DNA from: Puffinus mauretanicus
Taxonomy: Eukaryota; Chordata; Aves; Procellariiformes; Procellariidae
NCBI GenBank assembly: GCA_023333565.1
Contig: JAJKFH010002198.1
Coordinates: 2,046,001-2,110,000 of the forward strand
Direction of reading: 5' to 3'
Length of the DNA stretch: 64,000 bases
Position 1 is the stretch's first letter; every line of letters begins with the position of its first letter. Positions 1 through 10,790 of this stretch are shown here, in pieces. The translations under genes were made by a program, and so were the position numbers. Under the pieces are notes generated by a model. It saw only the letters and a list, made by a program, of their open reading frames with translations. It did not search any database and had not been told where the DNA came from.

Positions 1-2633
1 AATCAGACATGGCATGTCTTATACGTAGCACCTCACTATTAAAACATTATTGCTCTATTTTTGAGATGTTTCTCCTTATAGATTTGGAATTTAGTCAACT
101 TCTCCTTTCAAACCAACTGCTAAAGTAGCCAAGAGATCATATAATGGTATTTCTACAAGTAACTGTTACGCAATTGCTATAATTGGAGTTAATTGTGTTT
201 TTCATCTCAACTTGAGATGAACTTCTCATGGAAACCAAAGTTACCTTACAACTTGCATATCAATACAAACTATAAAAGCAACCTCTGGTATGCAATTCAA
301 CATATTAGGCTTACATGATTTATTCCATTAAGGACATGTTTTGTAACTAAATAATAGCCAATAGTTTATATATATTTTTAAAAATACAATTCTATGCTCA
401 GATTAAATTCTTATCATCCACAGTTAAAAAAATCCATTATTGAAAATAATCCCAAACAATTGAAAACAATCCTGTGTTGACAGAATGAAAGGCTTTTTCT
501 AATCCATTCTATCCTTATGTTTAGTAGAAATCACTGTTATTTTATTGAACAGACATTAATTCTGCTAGATAAAAACAATCAAAATAGTGTATTTTTAATA
601 AAAATATAAGATGACTAATACAAAACAAACTTTCCTTCCAGGGAGAAATCTCCAACCAATCTTAGTCACTACAATGAAAAGCAAAGCTTTTCAAAATACC
701 TCAATGCAGTATCTGCAAGATACTAAAATTATAAGGCAACTTACTCACTACAGTTTATTAATAAAACTCATTGAAAAATACTCAAGAAGTATATAGTCAC
801 ATCTGATGACATTTTAGGAAAGTGAATAATCTCTCAGTACTTTTTTTTTTTTTTAAACACTATGTGCTAAGTTACTAGTGGGGATCCCATTGTACACTAC
901 AATATAAATACACATAATATAAGAAGGTGGTAGCGCTTCTCTGAACAGATTAAATGAAGTTTAAGCATCAAGCCTCTTTCCAACCTATCAACTTCAAATT
1001 TTTAGTCAAAACACGCGGTAAACTGCAAAGGAAGTGGCCACATTGTTACTTATAGCTAACAAGTACAGGAAAATTTTGTATCAGTTGGAGACAAACACAA
1101 ACTCCTCCATAATTCCTTAAATACCAAATACAGTATTTTTGTTTTCTCCAGTTACCGCTGTAGATCTCTCTTTCTTCTATATTAATTCAAAGTGCACTGG
1201 AAATACAGCATCTTCACAGGGTGAGAAGAAGGGCAAAGACCTAGCCAAAGAGAAGAGCAATGGGTAGGTTTCTCAAAGACTTTAGAGAACTTTGTCAAGA
1301 ATACTTCTGGTGGCACGCATAAATTTTACTTCCAGTTCATCCTCCTTTGTGCTACATTGCATCATTACTGCTGCTACGTTCCTTTTTCTCCTGGACGCTT
1401 CCACCTCTTGCTTCTTCTCTGTGTGCTGTCCTCTTCTCCTTTTGCTCTGCTTTCTGGGCATTTTTTTTATTCTCTTACAACCCTTCCCCCAAGCTCATTA
1501 AAGTCTAGAGACGAAGTAGACAGCTACTTCAGTGGCCACACATAAAAAACAGAAGACAAAAAAAAAACTTTCTTTAACTTCATTTGGCACCAGGTTTACA
1601 GAACCATACAGGCCTTCAAAACCCCTGAGACAAGTCACTCACAGGACAGCAAAAATAAAGCCAACCGATGGCCGTAAGTGGCATGCACCCACATACGTAT
1701 TGACTACAGCACAGATAGGGGATGGGCTCGCAGTTACTAGATTAAAGTAACTTGCCTCTCAATATTGAGGTTAGGGACAGAAAAAGATACCTCTAGTTTC
1801 ACAGTGTAGCAGTTGCTCTTGTGCTTAAAAATCAGTTCTGCCCCTACAGGTTTTACCATGATTTTCTCATCACTTGGTGTGTATGAATTACTACTAAGAA
1901 GCATCTTCCAGGTCATGGAGGGCCAAAATCCTTGAAGCTCACAGCAAACCCACAGTATTGTATTTGACTTTGTAGACTACAAATACAGAAATGCTGACAA
2001 TTATCCATCTATTTTTTCCCTGTATTTCCCTCTGGCCACTCGCTAAGTGGACAGATGGATGCTGTTCAATAGCTCACTTACCCTCTGTCATTACACCCAT
2101 AGAAGAGATTATGGGTACACAGTACTAATGAGACCCTCAGAACAAAATATTAAATGTCAGTCACCCTTGGAAACACATAGCAAATTAAAACTAATTTCAT
2201 GTGTACACCACAGAATTACAAATTGATTTTGACACGACCAGAGTAAGATAAAAAGCCTGTAACAGAAAGCAGGAGGGTCTGGACTTTATAATCAAATAAA
2301 ACACAGATGCACGTTAGAAAAAATAACCCAGCTTGGTGACTCAGCTACATCTCATGGGTACTATTATGATGAATGAAGATGGCTGCTGGATGAGTACAGA
2401 GTTCTTACTCAGACACTCTCCCAAATCAAATTACAAGTCAAAACAATAGGAAGGCATCTCAGAATAGCCCGCAGCCTGATGATCACGACTAACACTGATA
2501 CTACAGTGAGGTGTTTTGATTTCACTACATCCTTTTACATTTACCTTTCTCTTTTCTGCCCCACCCTAGCAGGGAGGGGGTCCTTCCACCTCCTGCTGTC
2601 CTGAGAGGCTGTTGGACCAGACATCATCGGAAA
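1..2633. other. Unique AT-rich flank, no recognised gene
   Basis: No protein family, RNA gene or repeat is recognisable here. Visible structure is limited to a 14-base poly(T) at 841-854 and a pyrimidine-rich stretch at about 1370-1460. On the minus strand that stretch reads as a lysine/arginine-rich 59-codon frame, listed separately. The last part (about 2540-2633) is more GC-rich and may be a degenerate extension of the CR1 fragment that follows. Confidence 0.6.
1282..1461 (-). other. Small basic open frame (59 codons), coding status unknown
   Basis: The frame opens with ATG directly after an A-rich run on the minus strand and ends at TAA. The first 28 or so residues are very rich in Lys and Arg (it begins MPRKQSKRRRGQ). 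The remainder is mixed and slightly acidic, with a KEDELEVKF segment. An in-frame TAA lies just upstream of the ATG, so the frame does not extend. I recognise no family. The basic bias follows from the pyrimidine-rich plus strand (Lys, Arg and Glu codons are purine-rich), which is the simplest explanation. It could be a microprotein or a pseudogene piece, but nothing in the sequence supports translation. Confidence 0.12.
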
Positions 2634-2716
2634 CATTCAAGGTCAGGTTGGACAGGGCTCTGAGCAACCCGATATAGTGAAAGATGTCCCTGCCCAAGGC
2701 AGGTGGGTTGGACTAG
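2634..2716 (+). mobile_element. CR1 LINE 3' end, older copy, left half
   Basis: This stretch matches the non-coding 3' end of avian CR1 elements read on the plus strand, including the CATTCAAGGTCAGGTTGG and GCAGGTGGGTTGGACTAG blocks. It stops abruptly after GGACTAGA, exactly where the minus-strand CR1 begins. The expected continuation (GATGACCTTTAAAGGTCC) is found 1.57 kb downstream at 4290. The older copy has therefore been split by a younger insertion. Upstream of 2634 the similarity fades, so the element is severely 5'-truncated, which is normal for CR1. Confidence 0.88.
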
Positions 2717-4289
2717 AATCATAGAATCATAGAATCATTAAGGTTGGAAAAGACCTCTAAGATCATCCAGTCCAACCGTCAACCCAACACCACCATGCCC
2801 ACTACACCATGTCCCTAAGCGCCTCATCTACACGTCTTTTAAATACTTCCAGGGATGGTGACTCCACCACTTCCCTGGGCAGCCTGTTCAAGGCCTGACC
2901 ACTCTTTCAGTAAAGAAATTTTTCCTAATGTCCAATCTAAACCTCCCTTGGCGCAACTTGAGGCCATTTCCTCTCGTCCTATCGCTTGTTACTTGGGAGA
3001 AGAGACCAACACCCACCTCACTACAGCCTCCTTTCAGGTGGTTGTAGAGCGCGATGAGGTCTCCCCTCAGCCTCCTCTTCTCCAGACTAAACAACCCCAG
3101 TTCCCTCAGCCGCTCCTCATAAGACTTGTGCTCCAGGCCCTTCACCAGCTTCGTTGCCCTTCTCTGGACACGCTCCAGCACCTCCATGTCCTTCTTGTAG
3201 TGAGGGGCCCAAAACTGAACACAGTATTCGAGGTGCAGCCTCAGCAGTGCCGAGTACAGGGGCACGATCACCTCCCTGCTCCTGCTGGCCACACTATTTC
3301 TGACACAGGCCAGGATGCCATTGGCCTTCTTGGCCACCTGGGCACACTGCCGGCTCATGTTCAGCCGGCTGTCAACCAGCACCCCAGGTCCTTTTCCTCT
3401 GGGCAGCTTTCCAGCCACTCTTCCCCAAGCCTGTAGCGTTGCCTGGGGTTGTTGTGGCCGAAGTGCAGGACCCGGCACTTGGCCTTGTTGAACCTCATAC
3501 AGTTGGCCTCAGCCCATTGATCCAGCCTGTCCAGGTCCCTCTGCAGAGCCTTCCCACCCTCGAGCAGATCAACACTCCTGCCCAACTTGGTGTCATCTGC
3601 AAACTTACTGAGGGAGCACTCGATCCCCTCGTCCAGATCATTGATAAAGATATTGAACAGGACCGGCCCCAATACTGAGCCCTGGGGAGCACCACTCATG
3701 ACCAGTCGCCAACTGGATTTAACTCCATTGACCACAATTCTCTGGGCTCGGCCGTCCAGCCAGTTTTTTACCCAGCGAAGAGTGTACCTGACTAGGCCAT
3801 GAGCTGCCAGCTTCTCTAGGAGAATGCCATGGGAGACAGTGTCAAAGGCTTTACTGAAGTCCAGGTAGACCACATCCACAGCCTTTCCCTCATCTGCTAT
3901 GTGGGTCACCTGCTCATAGAAGGAGATCAGGTTGGTCAAGCAGGACCTGCCTTCCATGAACCCGTGCTGGCTGGGCCTGATCCCCTGGTTGTCCCGCACA
4001 TGGCTTGTGAGCACCCTGAAGACGAACCACTCCATAATCTTCCCTGGCACCGAGGTCAGGCTGACCGGCCTGTAGTTCCCCAAATCCTCCTTCCAGCCCT
4101 TCTTGTAGATGGGTGTCACATTGGCAAGCCTCCAGTTGTCCGGGACCTCCCCAGTTAACCAGGACTGCTGGTAAATGATGGAGAGCGGTTCGGCAAGCTC
4201 CTCCGCCAGCTCCCTCAGTACCCTCGGGTGGATCCCATCCGGCCCCATAGACTTGTGAGCGTCCAGGTGCCGTAGCAGGTCGTTAACAA
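2717..4289 (-). mobile_element. CR1 LINE retrotransposon, 5'-truncated, minus strand
   Basis: This is a chicken-repeat-1 non-LTR retrotransposon of about 1.57 kb. On the minus strand it contains most of the reverse transcriptase domain, the C-terminal part of ORF2 and a short 3' UTR. It ends in repeated ATTCTATG octamers (2717-2740 on the plus strand), the hallmark CR1 terminus in place of a poly(A) tail. Full-length CR1 is about 4.5 kb, so ORF1, the endonuclease and the start of the reverse transcriptase are missing, as expected from incomplete target-primed reverse transcription. It lies inside an older CR1 3' end of opposite orientation. At least two single-base deletions break ORF2, so it cannot be autonomous. 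No long target duplication is visible; only 1-3 bases at the junctions are ambiguous. Confidence 0.97.
2802..4289 (-). pseudogene. CR1 ORF2 remnant (reverse transcriptase and C-terminal region), frameshifted
   Basis: In the intact source, ORF2 encodes the endonuclease/reverse transcriptase that copies CR1 RNA at a nicked target. Here the frame enters within the N-terminal part of the reverse transcriptase ([13 protein letters not shown], from about 4247). It then runs through the usual motifs in order: [22 protein letters not shown] (first catalytic Asp), [14 protein letters not shown], and KFADDTKLG (the catalytic Asp pair). A one-base deletion in a short C run at 3383-3386 shifts the frame after EEKDLG. 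The downstream half continues in another frame ([14 protein letters not shown] onward to FFTERVV). A second one-base loss near 2890-2896 shifts it again shortly before the expected stop at 2802-2804. The catalytic residues survive but the reading frame does not, so this is a dead copy of moderate age. Confidence 0.95.
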
Positions 4290-4334
4290 GATGACCTTTA
4301 AAGGTCCCTTCTAACCCAAATCATTCTGTGATTG
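4290..4334 (+). mobile_element. CR1 LINE 3' end, older copy, right half
   Basis: The sequence GATGACCTTTAAAGGTCC followed by CTTCTAACCC and a degenerate ATTCTGTG octamer is the terminal part of a plus-strand CR1. It continues directly from the piece that stops at 2716. Together the two halves make about 128 bp of one 3' end split by the minus-strand CR1. Confidence 0.88.
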
Positions 4335-5969
4335 CACAGAGCATGGGAAATGCTGAGGCAGGCTGCGAGGAAATTCTACATACAACGATATGTTGCCTGC
4401 ACTTAGAAAGATTTGGACTTTCATATGACAAATACAAATTCAGTGTGCTAGACAGAGCCCCTGAAGGGAGCCAATAAACTCTCTGATTAGCATCATCACC
4501 AAGTAGATGTTACAGTACACTTTTCTTGTAATAAAACAGAAGGCAGAGAACTGCTTATATGCTCAGAACAAACAAATTTGCTTGGGGACAGATTCTCCAC
4601 TTCACTACCCCAGAATTACACTGGTATGACTCCACTGAAATAAGACTGTGTTAAACAGAGTAGAGACGGAGGTGGTTAACACTCAGCTAGCCTTGTCACC
4701 CTGTATTTTTTTTATGTAACTACTGGTGGGTGATCTGACACAAAATTCCTTGTTTCCCATCAAGGCACCACAAACACTACCAGTCCTAGTAAGACTCATT
4801 TTGATAGTTTAATGGGACTTCTGTGGCTTGCATACCTTATGCGACCACTGTTCAAAAGAGCATTTCACTGGGAATGCATATATTTCTGTGCTGCCAGACT
4901 GAGAGGTCTGGAAAATCTGCTGGTCCTTCTGAAATATTTTAAGCCACTTCCTCACCCTTTCTAAAGAGGAGGAAAAATTTTAGCAGATCACTTTTCCTGA
5001 AGTGAAAAAGTATTAATGCTCATAACATGTACAAGATGAGGGCTTCTTAAAGAAAAGAGAGGAATAAAATATCAATTACTTCAAAGATTATGCAGTGCTT
5101 TAATTAGAGTTCTTCCTCTGATCAGCTAAAGTGATAGAGTTGAGCTATGATACCATTTGAAGACTGCTACAGTTTTGGTATCAAAGCAGGAACCATAGGA
5201 TTCCTTCCCTTTCCCAGCAACACAGCTTGGAACAGGCAGATCTTAGATGAAATCATCACCTGTGTTCAACATAGGCCATCCTAAATTACCCACTATGAAA
5301 TTAATTACTGAAATCTTTTCTAAGGATTGCAACGTGTTGTGATGAAGTGTACACAACTAGATTTGAAATGCTATCTATCAGTCACTAACTTTTCAGCATT
5401 CAAACACCAGGTGTAAAGGGAAGGGAAGATGGAGAGGGACCGTAACAGTAAACATCTCGCCTTCTTTAGAAATCACTACAAAAACGTAGTTTTCAAATAT
5501 TTCCAACTACTGTTAAACTGTTCAGCATGTCTCTAATTAAAACCTTCCCAGCAACCCAAAGCCCACATGTGCTTGAGTAAATTGGCACAAAAGATAGTGA
5601 TATGCAGATCAAAACATCAAACCAGAGAATTACCTGATTTTTCAGCTTCTTAGGACTCATAATCTCTCTCCTGAGGCATGGACATTTCTCTTTCTTAAAT
5701 CTTACAGTTTCAAGGTTTTCTTTGCACAGCTTATGATTTCAGAATGAAGTAGCACATTACCAGCCTTCTATTCCTTTCCTGCAACACTCTCCTTAAATGT
5801 TTGGAGCCCAGGACATCAAAGGGAACTGTCGCTCCCTCAAAACTAACCCTGACTACCAAATACATTAGGAAAGCTCTCATCTCTTCAAAAGCTTGTCCTG
5901 TATGATGTGTTTGGGTTTCCATCCAGCAGCATTTTATCAAAAGTGCTTCACACTCACTCTTCAGCTTCC
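4335..5969. other. Unique AT-rich sequence, nothing recognised
   Basis: No gene, RNA or repeat family is identifiable in this 1.6-kb stretch. Base composition is uniform and CpG-poor, like bulk vertebrate non-coding DNA. Confidence 0.6.
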
Positions 5970-6023
5970 AGGGGAAAAAAGAAAAAAGAGAAAGAAAAAA
6001 AAAGGGGGGGGAGGGAGAGGGAA
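5970..6023 (+). other. 54-bp polypurine tract with G-quadruplex pattern
   Basis: Every base from 5970 to 6023 is A or G. The 3' part (6004-6021) has eight G, A, three G, AGA, three G. This satisfies the usual four-tract G-quadruplex pattern because the run of eight can supply two tracts. Such tracts can also form triplex DNA. It lies about 65 bp left of the CpG island, a frequent arrangement at vertebrate promoters. Confidence 0.75.
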
Positions 6024-6084
6024 TGTTAGAAACGTTCTTTGACTCCTGAGGTTTGAACACATCTGTCTCCAGGGAGCAATCAGA

Positions 6085-6305
6085 GGCCACGCCGACACGG
6101 GTAGGTGGTGTGGCACACAGCAGCTGGCGCGATGCAGCGGAGCAGCTGGTGCTGCGAGCAGGGCACACGCAGGCGCTGCAGGGTTTCCGCTTCACGCCAG
6201 GCCCCCCGTCCCCTGAGCAAACCTCCCCGCTCAACGCGCGGCGCCCAGAGAGCCGCCGCCCCACAAGCCTCTACTCTCATTCAGGAGCGCGCATGCTGCC
6301 GGCTC
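6085..6305. promoter_or_regulatory. Small CpG island, candidate promoter or first exon
   Basis: I counted 22 CpG dinucleotides between about 6090 and 6301, in sequence estimated at about two thirds G+C. That puts observed/expected near 0.8, against about 0.2 in bulk methylated vertebrate DNA. The flanks on both sides are AT-rich and CpG-poor, so this is a discrete peak. Open frames cross it on both strands (for example minus strand 5731-6264) but none has a recognisable domain. It could be the promoter of a gene lying outside the window, of an unannotated lncRNA, or an orphan island. It does not match CR1 or the LTR, although an unrecognised GC-rich repeat cannot be excluded. Direction cannot be decided from sequence. 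Confidence 0.55.
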
Positions 6306-7144
6306 TCCCCACAAATGCAAAGCAACAGCCTCTGAAATACATCCTAAGAGGGAGAAGTTCTTTGAAAACATCACTTGTTTTAAGGGCTAAGAGAGCCCTT
6401 TTTCAGAGCTGTGAATGGAGATGAACCCTGTTCACGTAAATAAAAAACTCAGCCATGAGCACTGACAGCAAGGAGGCGTCCATTTGAGAGAGAAGTTTGG
6501 GTTTGGGGAATTTTAAAAGGAAAAGGGACTCTTGGCTGCCCCAGCACACATGCTCCCTCCCGCCATGCTGACTGGCTAAGAGGAGGCCATGCAGCCTAAT
6601 CGAAACAAGGTACAGGTCAGCATTATGGCCCTCAGCACAGAGACTACAATGCTTCAAACCAACTGCTTTGATTCTCATTCTTCAAAGAGAATGCTTTATT
6701 ACATGTGTAAGGGAACACCTTCTACAGTAGCTAATTCAATTATTTCTTATGAAATCCATGTAAATAACTATTTTCTATATGAAACAGGAGGGATTTCCCC
6801 TCCCCCCCCCCACATATTTCCATGGTTCCACCAGAGCTGCTCTTTATAATGGTAAACAATTTTTAAAATCACATTTTAAATGTCTTTTGTGGTTCAAAAG
6901 TCTCCTTATCTGCATTAAAATATCTCTACATTGGATGAAGCTTTTCTGCTTTAAGCCAAAAATTAAAACAAAAATTAGAGGCAATAACCCTAATTCCCTA
7001 ACCTTTTCAGGGACATACAGTAAACTTTCTTCTCAAAAAACCCAACCAACCAAACAAAAACCACTCAAATGAGAATGGTTAAATTACCTATTAAAAGGCT
7101 GGTGATGGCATGCAATGGAAATAACAGAAAGCTTTGTCTTGTAC
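6306..7144. other. Unique AT-rich sequence, nothing recognised
   Basis: The stretch has no recognisable gene or repeat. A run of nine to ten C bases lies near 6802-6811. Confidence 0.55.
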
Positions 7145-7492
7145 TGCTTTGCATATTTAACAACACTCCATAAGCATTAATTCTCAAAAGAAAAGTCCAA
7201 GGAACCTAATAGAGAATTTCTACTATGGCGTAAGGAAAACTACAAGAGACATGTAAAATCACTGTCCCAGGACAGAGAAGAAGTCTGGGTACAAACCCTG
7301 GCCTGAAATTCATCCTTCGTCCCCGAGATGCATGGGGTCAGCCACAATTTACAGCCCAGCAATGAGCACTTCACCTCCCGAGGCTCTGCAGCTGCCACGC
7401 ACTGCCCCTCTCCCCCAAAGCCCCCGGGGACGCCCTCCCTCAGGAGCTGCTTGCTGCGATGTGCTGAAGGTATCCAGGAGAGCCTAAAGAAA
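7145..7492 (+). repeat. Unidentified GC-rich repeat, copy A
   Basis: This segment matches the reverse complement of 10446-10790 along most of its length. Shared blocks in order are AACAACACTCC, ATTCTCAAAAGAAAA, CTGTCCCAGGACAGAGA, ACAAACCCTGGC, CAGCCCAGC.ATGAGCA, CCCCCAAAGCCCC, CCCTCAGGAGC, and GATGTGCTGAAGG followed by ATCCAGGAGAG. Identity by eye is roughly three quarters, with a longer insertion in copy B. The family is not one I recognise. An old avian LTR or a duplicated unique segment are both possible. The GC-rich middle contrasts with AT-rich ends. Confidence 0.8.
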
Positions 7493-10445
7493 AGGAAAGC
7501 GCGTGTGTGTGGAGGAACAGCTGAAGGCAATCATGCATCCTTGCTCTCTCTTGCCTGCAGGATGGAGAGTTGCCCCAGTAATTCATTACCAGGTGTCCAG
7601 TGAGATCTTGTAAGAAAAATGTGCCTGTTGTGTCTCCTGTTGTTGTAACAAGTTCAGTTCCATGCAACAAAAACTTAAGTTTGGTCTCAGGACTTCAGCA
7701 AGGCTTGAAGAAATGAGGGCACGTCGCTTCCAGTGACTGGTTTTAAAACATGACACAGAGCACTGGGAAACATGAGCTATGATGAAAATGAAAAATGAGT
7801 GATACTAACCCACCTGCTTTTTTGGCCTGAAATGAGAGAGATCAGATTCAATGACCGGGACTTGCCATATAAACTTAATTCTGGTACTCTGGGTAATTTC
7901 TCTAGGGAAATTATTCTCACTGTATAAGCAATCAAAAGAGAACAAGTAACTAAAATTATACAGTTAACTAGACCATCCTCACCCACCTAGGTCAGCCCAA
8001 CCTTCTAAGTTCAATAAAAAAAATAAGATTAAGGGGCAAAGTGATTAGTTTGTAAGGTTTCTTCCTACAAAAAAAATTCAGTCTTGTTGTCTCAGTGACA
8101 GTATTTAGTACAGACTTGATGTGCAAGGTGGTTTGTCTTCAAACAAGTTGGACAATATGATGCTTCACTAAAATTCATATGGATTCACCACCACCAAGTT
8201 TAAAAATCAAAAAAATCAACGGGGAGGGGAGGGTGTCTAAAATGTTTTCCAATGGGAGCGGGGAAAGTATCTCTAGTTCAGCTGAAATCAACTGAGGATA
8301 TTGCTACAGCCTGAGAATTTGTATGATTTCAATGATCCCTCCTGGCTTCAATCTATGAATGATCCTCATGTTCACTTAGAATGCAAATAAGGATATTTTA
8401 TATGTACAACAGGACTTTTTATTGATTAATGCATTATTTTTCAGTCTGCAGGATGATGCCAGAATGAAACCTGGCTCTACGTAAGCTAACAGAAAGTCTG
8501 TCTCACCTTTCTAGAAGAGAGGATCTTGTACTGTGCTCATTATTCTGACCCTCCAAAAGTCGTATTTGGGCATGAGAAATGTACTGGTGAAAAAGTATGC
8601 AAGATATTGACAAGGCTGATTGTTAACGTTAAATGACTAACAATTTTTTTTTTTTAATTAAAACTTTACTGTTCCACTCAACTAAAACTTTTAAAGCTGC
8701 ACTATTTCTCCCTGATGTTCAGACCTTTAATAAGTAACTAGTCTCTCAGTATTTTATGGGCTGTGTTAATAGTTCTCTAAGGTGCTCTGCATAGTTACAG
8801 GCCAATGTTTCTGAAGCACCATTAAGAACCTCCATCAGGCATACAATACATCTCTCAATGTTCAGAAATTATGCAAGTAGACGATGGCCTTCTCCGTCCC
8901 TTTTATTTCCTGTATAATTATCCCTATAATAAATTATTAATATGATCCAGCATTTTATTGACTCATCTGTGCACTCATTTCAGGATTGAAGATGTAATAC
9001 TTCGAACAGTCCAATGCTGTAATTCATTGCTGCTGCCTAAAGAGAAAATTTTGGTGAATTATTTCTCATGACTGTCACACCTAGGAGGATGGGGAGCAAT
9101 CTCAAAGAGAAAAGATGGGTATGCTTAGGTACTTGGGAGATTAGCTTTGCCACAGGATAAGTCAACATGCTTTTCTTTTCCTACAAAGAATCTTGGTGCA
9201 TATTATCAATGCAACGCAGAAAATATTCTTGAGTTTCAGTCATTAACTTTGTAGGATCAGAAAGTACCTCCTCAGTTGCTGACTGGGGTTCCCTGTGACT
9301 GCAGACACTGTATTACACAACATTTATAAACATGGTCAAGATGAGTAATTGTAAGGGCAAGTCTTACTAATTATCTTTTGAATACTACTTTCAAAGCTTG
9401 TCACACTAGCAAACCAAACTGCATATGTAATTAGTAAGAACCAAATAAAACCCAGTAAAATACTGATATGGTGGAAGACAAAGTCAACTCAAAGTCTAGT
9501 GCTTAACTGCCTAGAAAGTAATTAAAAATATCCACAATAATGCAATAGGCAATGCTTTAAATGGAAACCAAAAGAAATTTTTATTTTAAAAACTAACGCC
9601 AAAAAATTATTTCAAGAAAGATTGAGGACCAGTGTGTCTGGATGTCTGAATAAATGGGCACAAAGATTGTTCTAGATCTATTCTATGAGAATATTCCCTT
9701 CTATACTGACGTTACAATAAAAATATCTGTGCTGTCTGGCATAGCTCTGCAAGTACCCGGAAAGGAAAATGAAAGTCAGGAATGGCATCCAGCTGAAAGT
9801 CAGCTTGGATGTCACAGCCTGTAGAGAAGTGTCCGGGTGCCACTACAACGCTGACAAAGTGCCTGGATTAATAGAATAGACACCAGAAATTAATTAATGG
9901 CCTCAATGACAGGAAAGGCAAAGGCCTCAAGGAGGAAGGGGTGTTAGAGTTGATGCACAGGCTAAAGGAGAAAAGTCTCTGCCCCTTTTCAAAGGAAGTT
10001 GTTTCTGAAAGACAGAGGTGGTGCTTGGCTGCCTGGCATACGCTTTTCATCTCTGGGATTCCAGAGGGAGCCTGCTGAAGATCAGGGCTAGGCTTGGGAG
10101 AAAGTTACACACACACAAACAAATACGAAAAGGAAAGGAAAAACTGGCATGGAAGAGACTATTTGCTTTCTAACATCATGTAAAAAAGCTGGAGCAGGGA
10201 GCCTGAACAGGAGTTAAAAGACAAATTTAGCTTTTGATTTTTAAGTGCATGGTTGCAAGATTACCTTTGACTGATGAAGAGGACTGCAGCAGAGGTGAGG
10301 GATGAGAGATGGATAGGAGAGAGCATTATTTGTACCTGTCAGCCCAACTCTTCAGAGGTAGGAGAGCCAAGGAGCTACTGTTTTCTGCTACAAGAATATG
10401 AAGAGCAGCTTCCATCTGAGCCTGCCTTTATTGTAGCTCCCTTGC
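7493..10445. other. Unique AT-rich sequence between the two inverted repeat copies
   Basis: About 3 kb without a recognisable gene, RNA or repeat family. Short A/T tracts and a brief CA run near 10109 are present. If the two flanking copies are an inverted duplication, this would be the spacer. Confidence 0.55.
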
Positions 10446-10790
10446 CCTCTCCTGGATCCCTTCAGCACATCCCACCCAGCGGCTGTGCTGGGCTGCTCCT
10501 GAGGGAGGGCACCCCGGGGGCTTTGGGGGCGAGAGGCAGTGGGCGCCCCGGGGCAGCACGTGGCCACCCGAGGCAGGTGGCTGCAGGGCCTCAGGAGGTG
10601 AACTGCTCATGGCTGGGCTGCAAACTGTGGCTGGCCCCATGCACCTCAGGGGAGAAGAATTTTAAGCCAGGGTTTGTGTCCAAACTTCCTCTCTGTCCTG
10701 GGACAGCGATTTTGCATCTCCCTCGGTTTCCCTTGCTCCAATTTTTCTTTTGAGAATTATTGTTAGGAGTGTTGTTATATATCCAAATCA
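10446..10790 (-). repeat. Unidentified GC-rich repeat, copy B (inverted to copy A)
   Basis: This is the inverted partner of 7145-7492, aligned block by block on the minus strand. It is more GC-rich than copy A in the middle (about 10490-10640) and carries extra sequence there. A plus-strand open frame (10274-10753) runs through it. Its segment EVNCSWLGCKLWLAPC resembles EVKCSLLGCKLWLTPC from the opposite reading of copy A, which only restates the DNA match. A much weaker possible third relative lies on the minus strand near 20040-20100. Confidence 0.8.

Noticed and set aside
2855..4158. Several plus-strand open frames within the CR1
   Set aside because: They are antisense shadows of the GC-rich CR1 ORF2 on the minus strand.
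5731..6264. 177-codon open frame, minus strand
   Set aside because: It crosses the CpG island, where stop codons are rare, and the purine tract, which gives a PSPSPPFFFLSLF-like artefact. Neither half resembles a known family.
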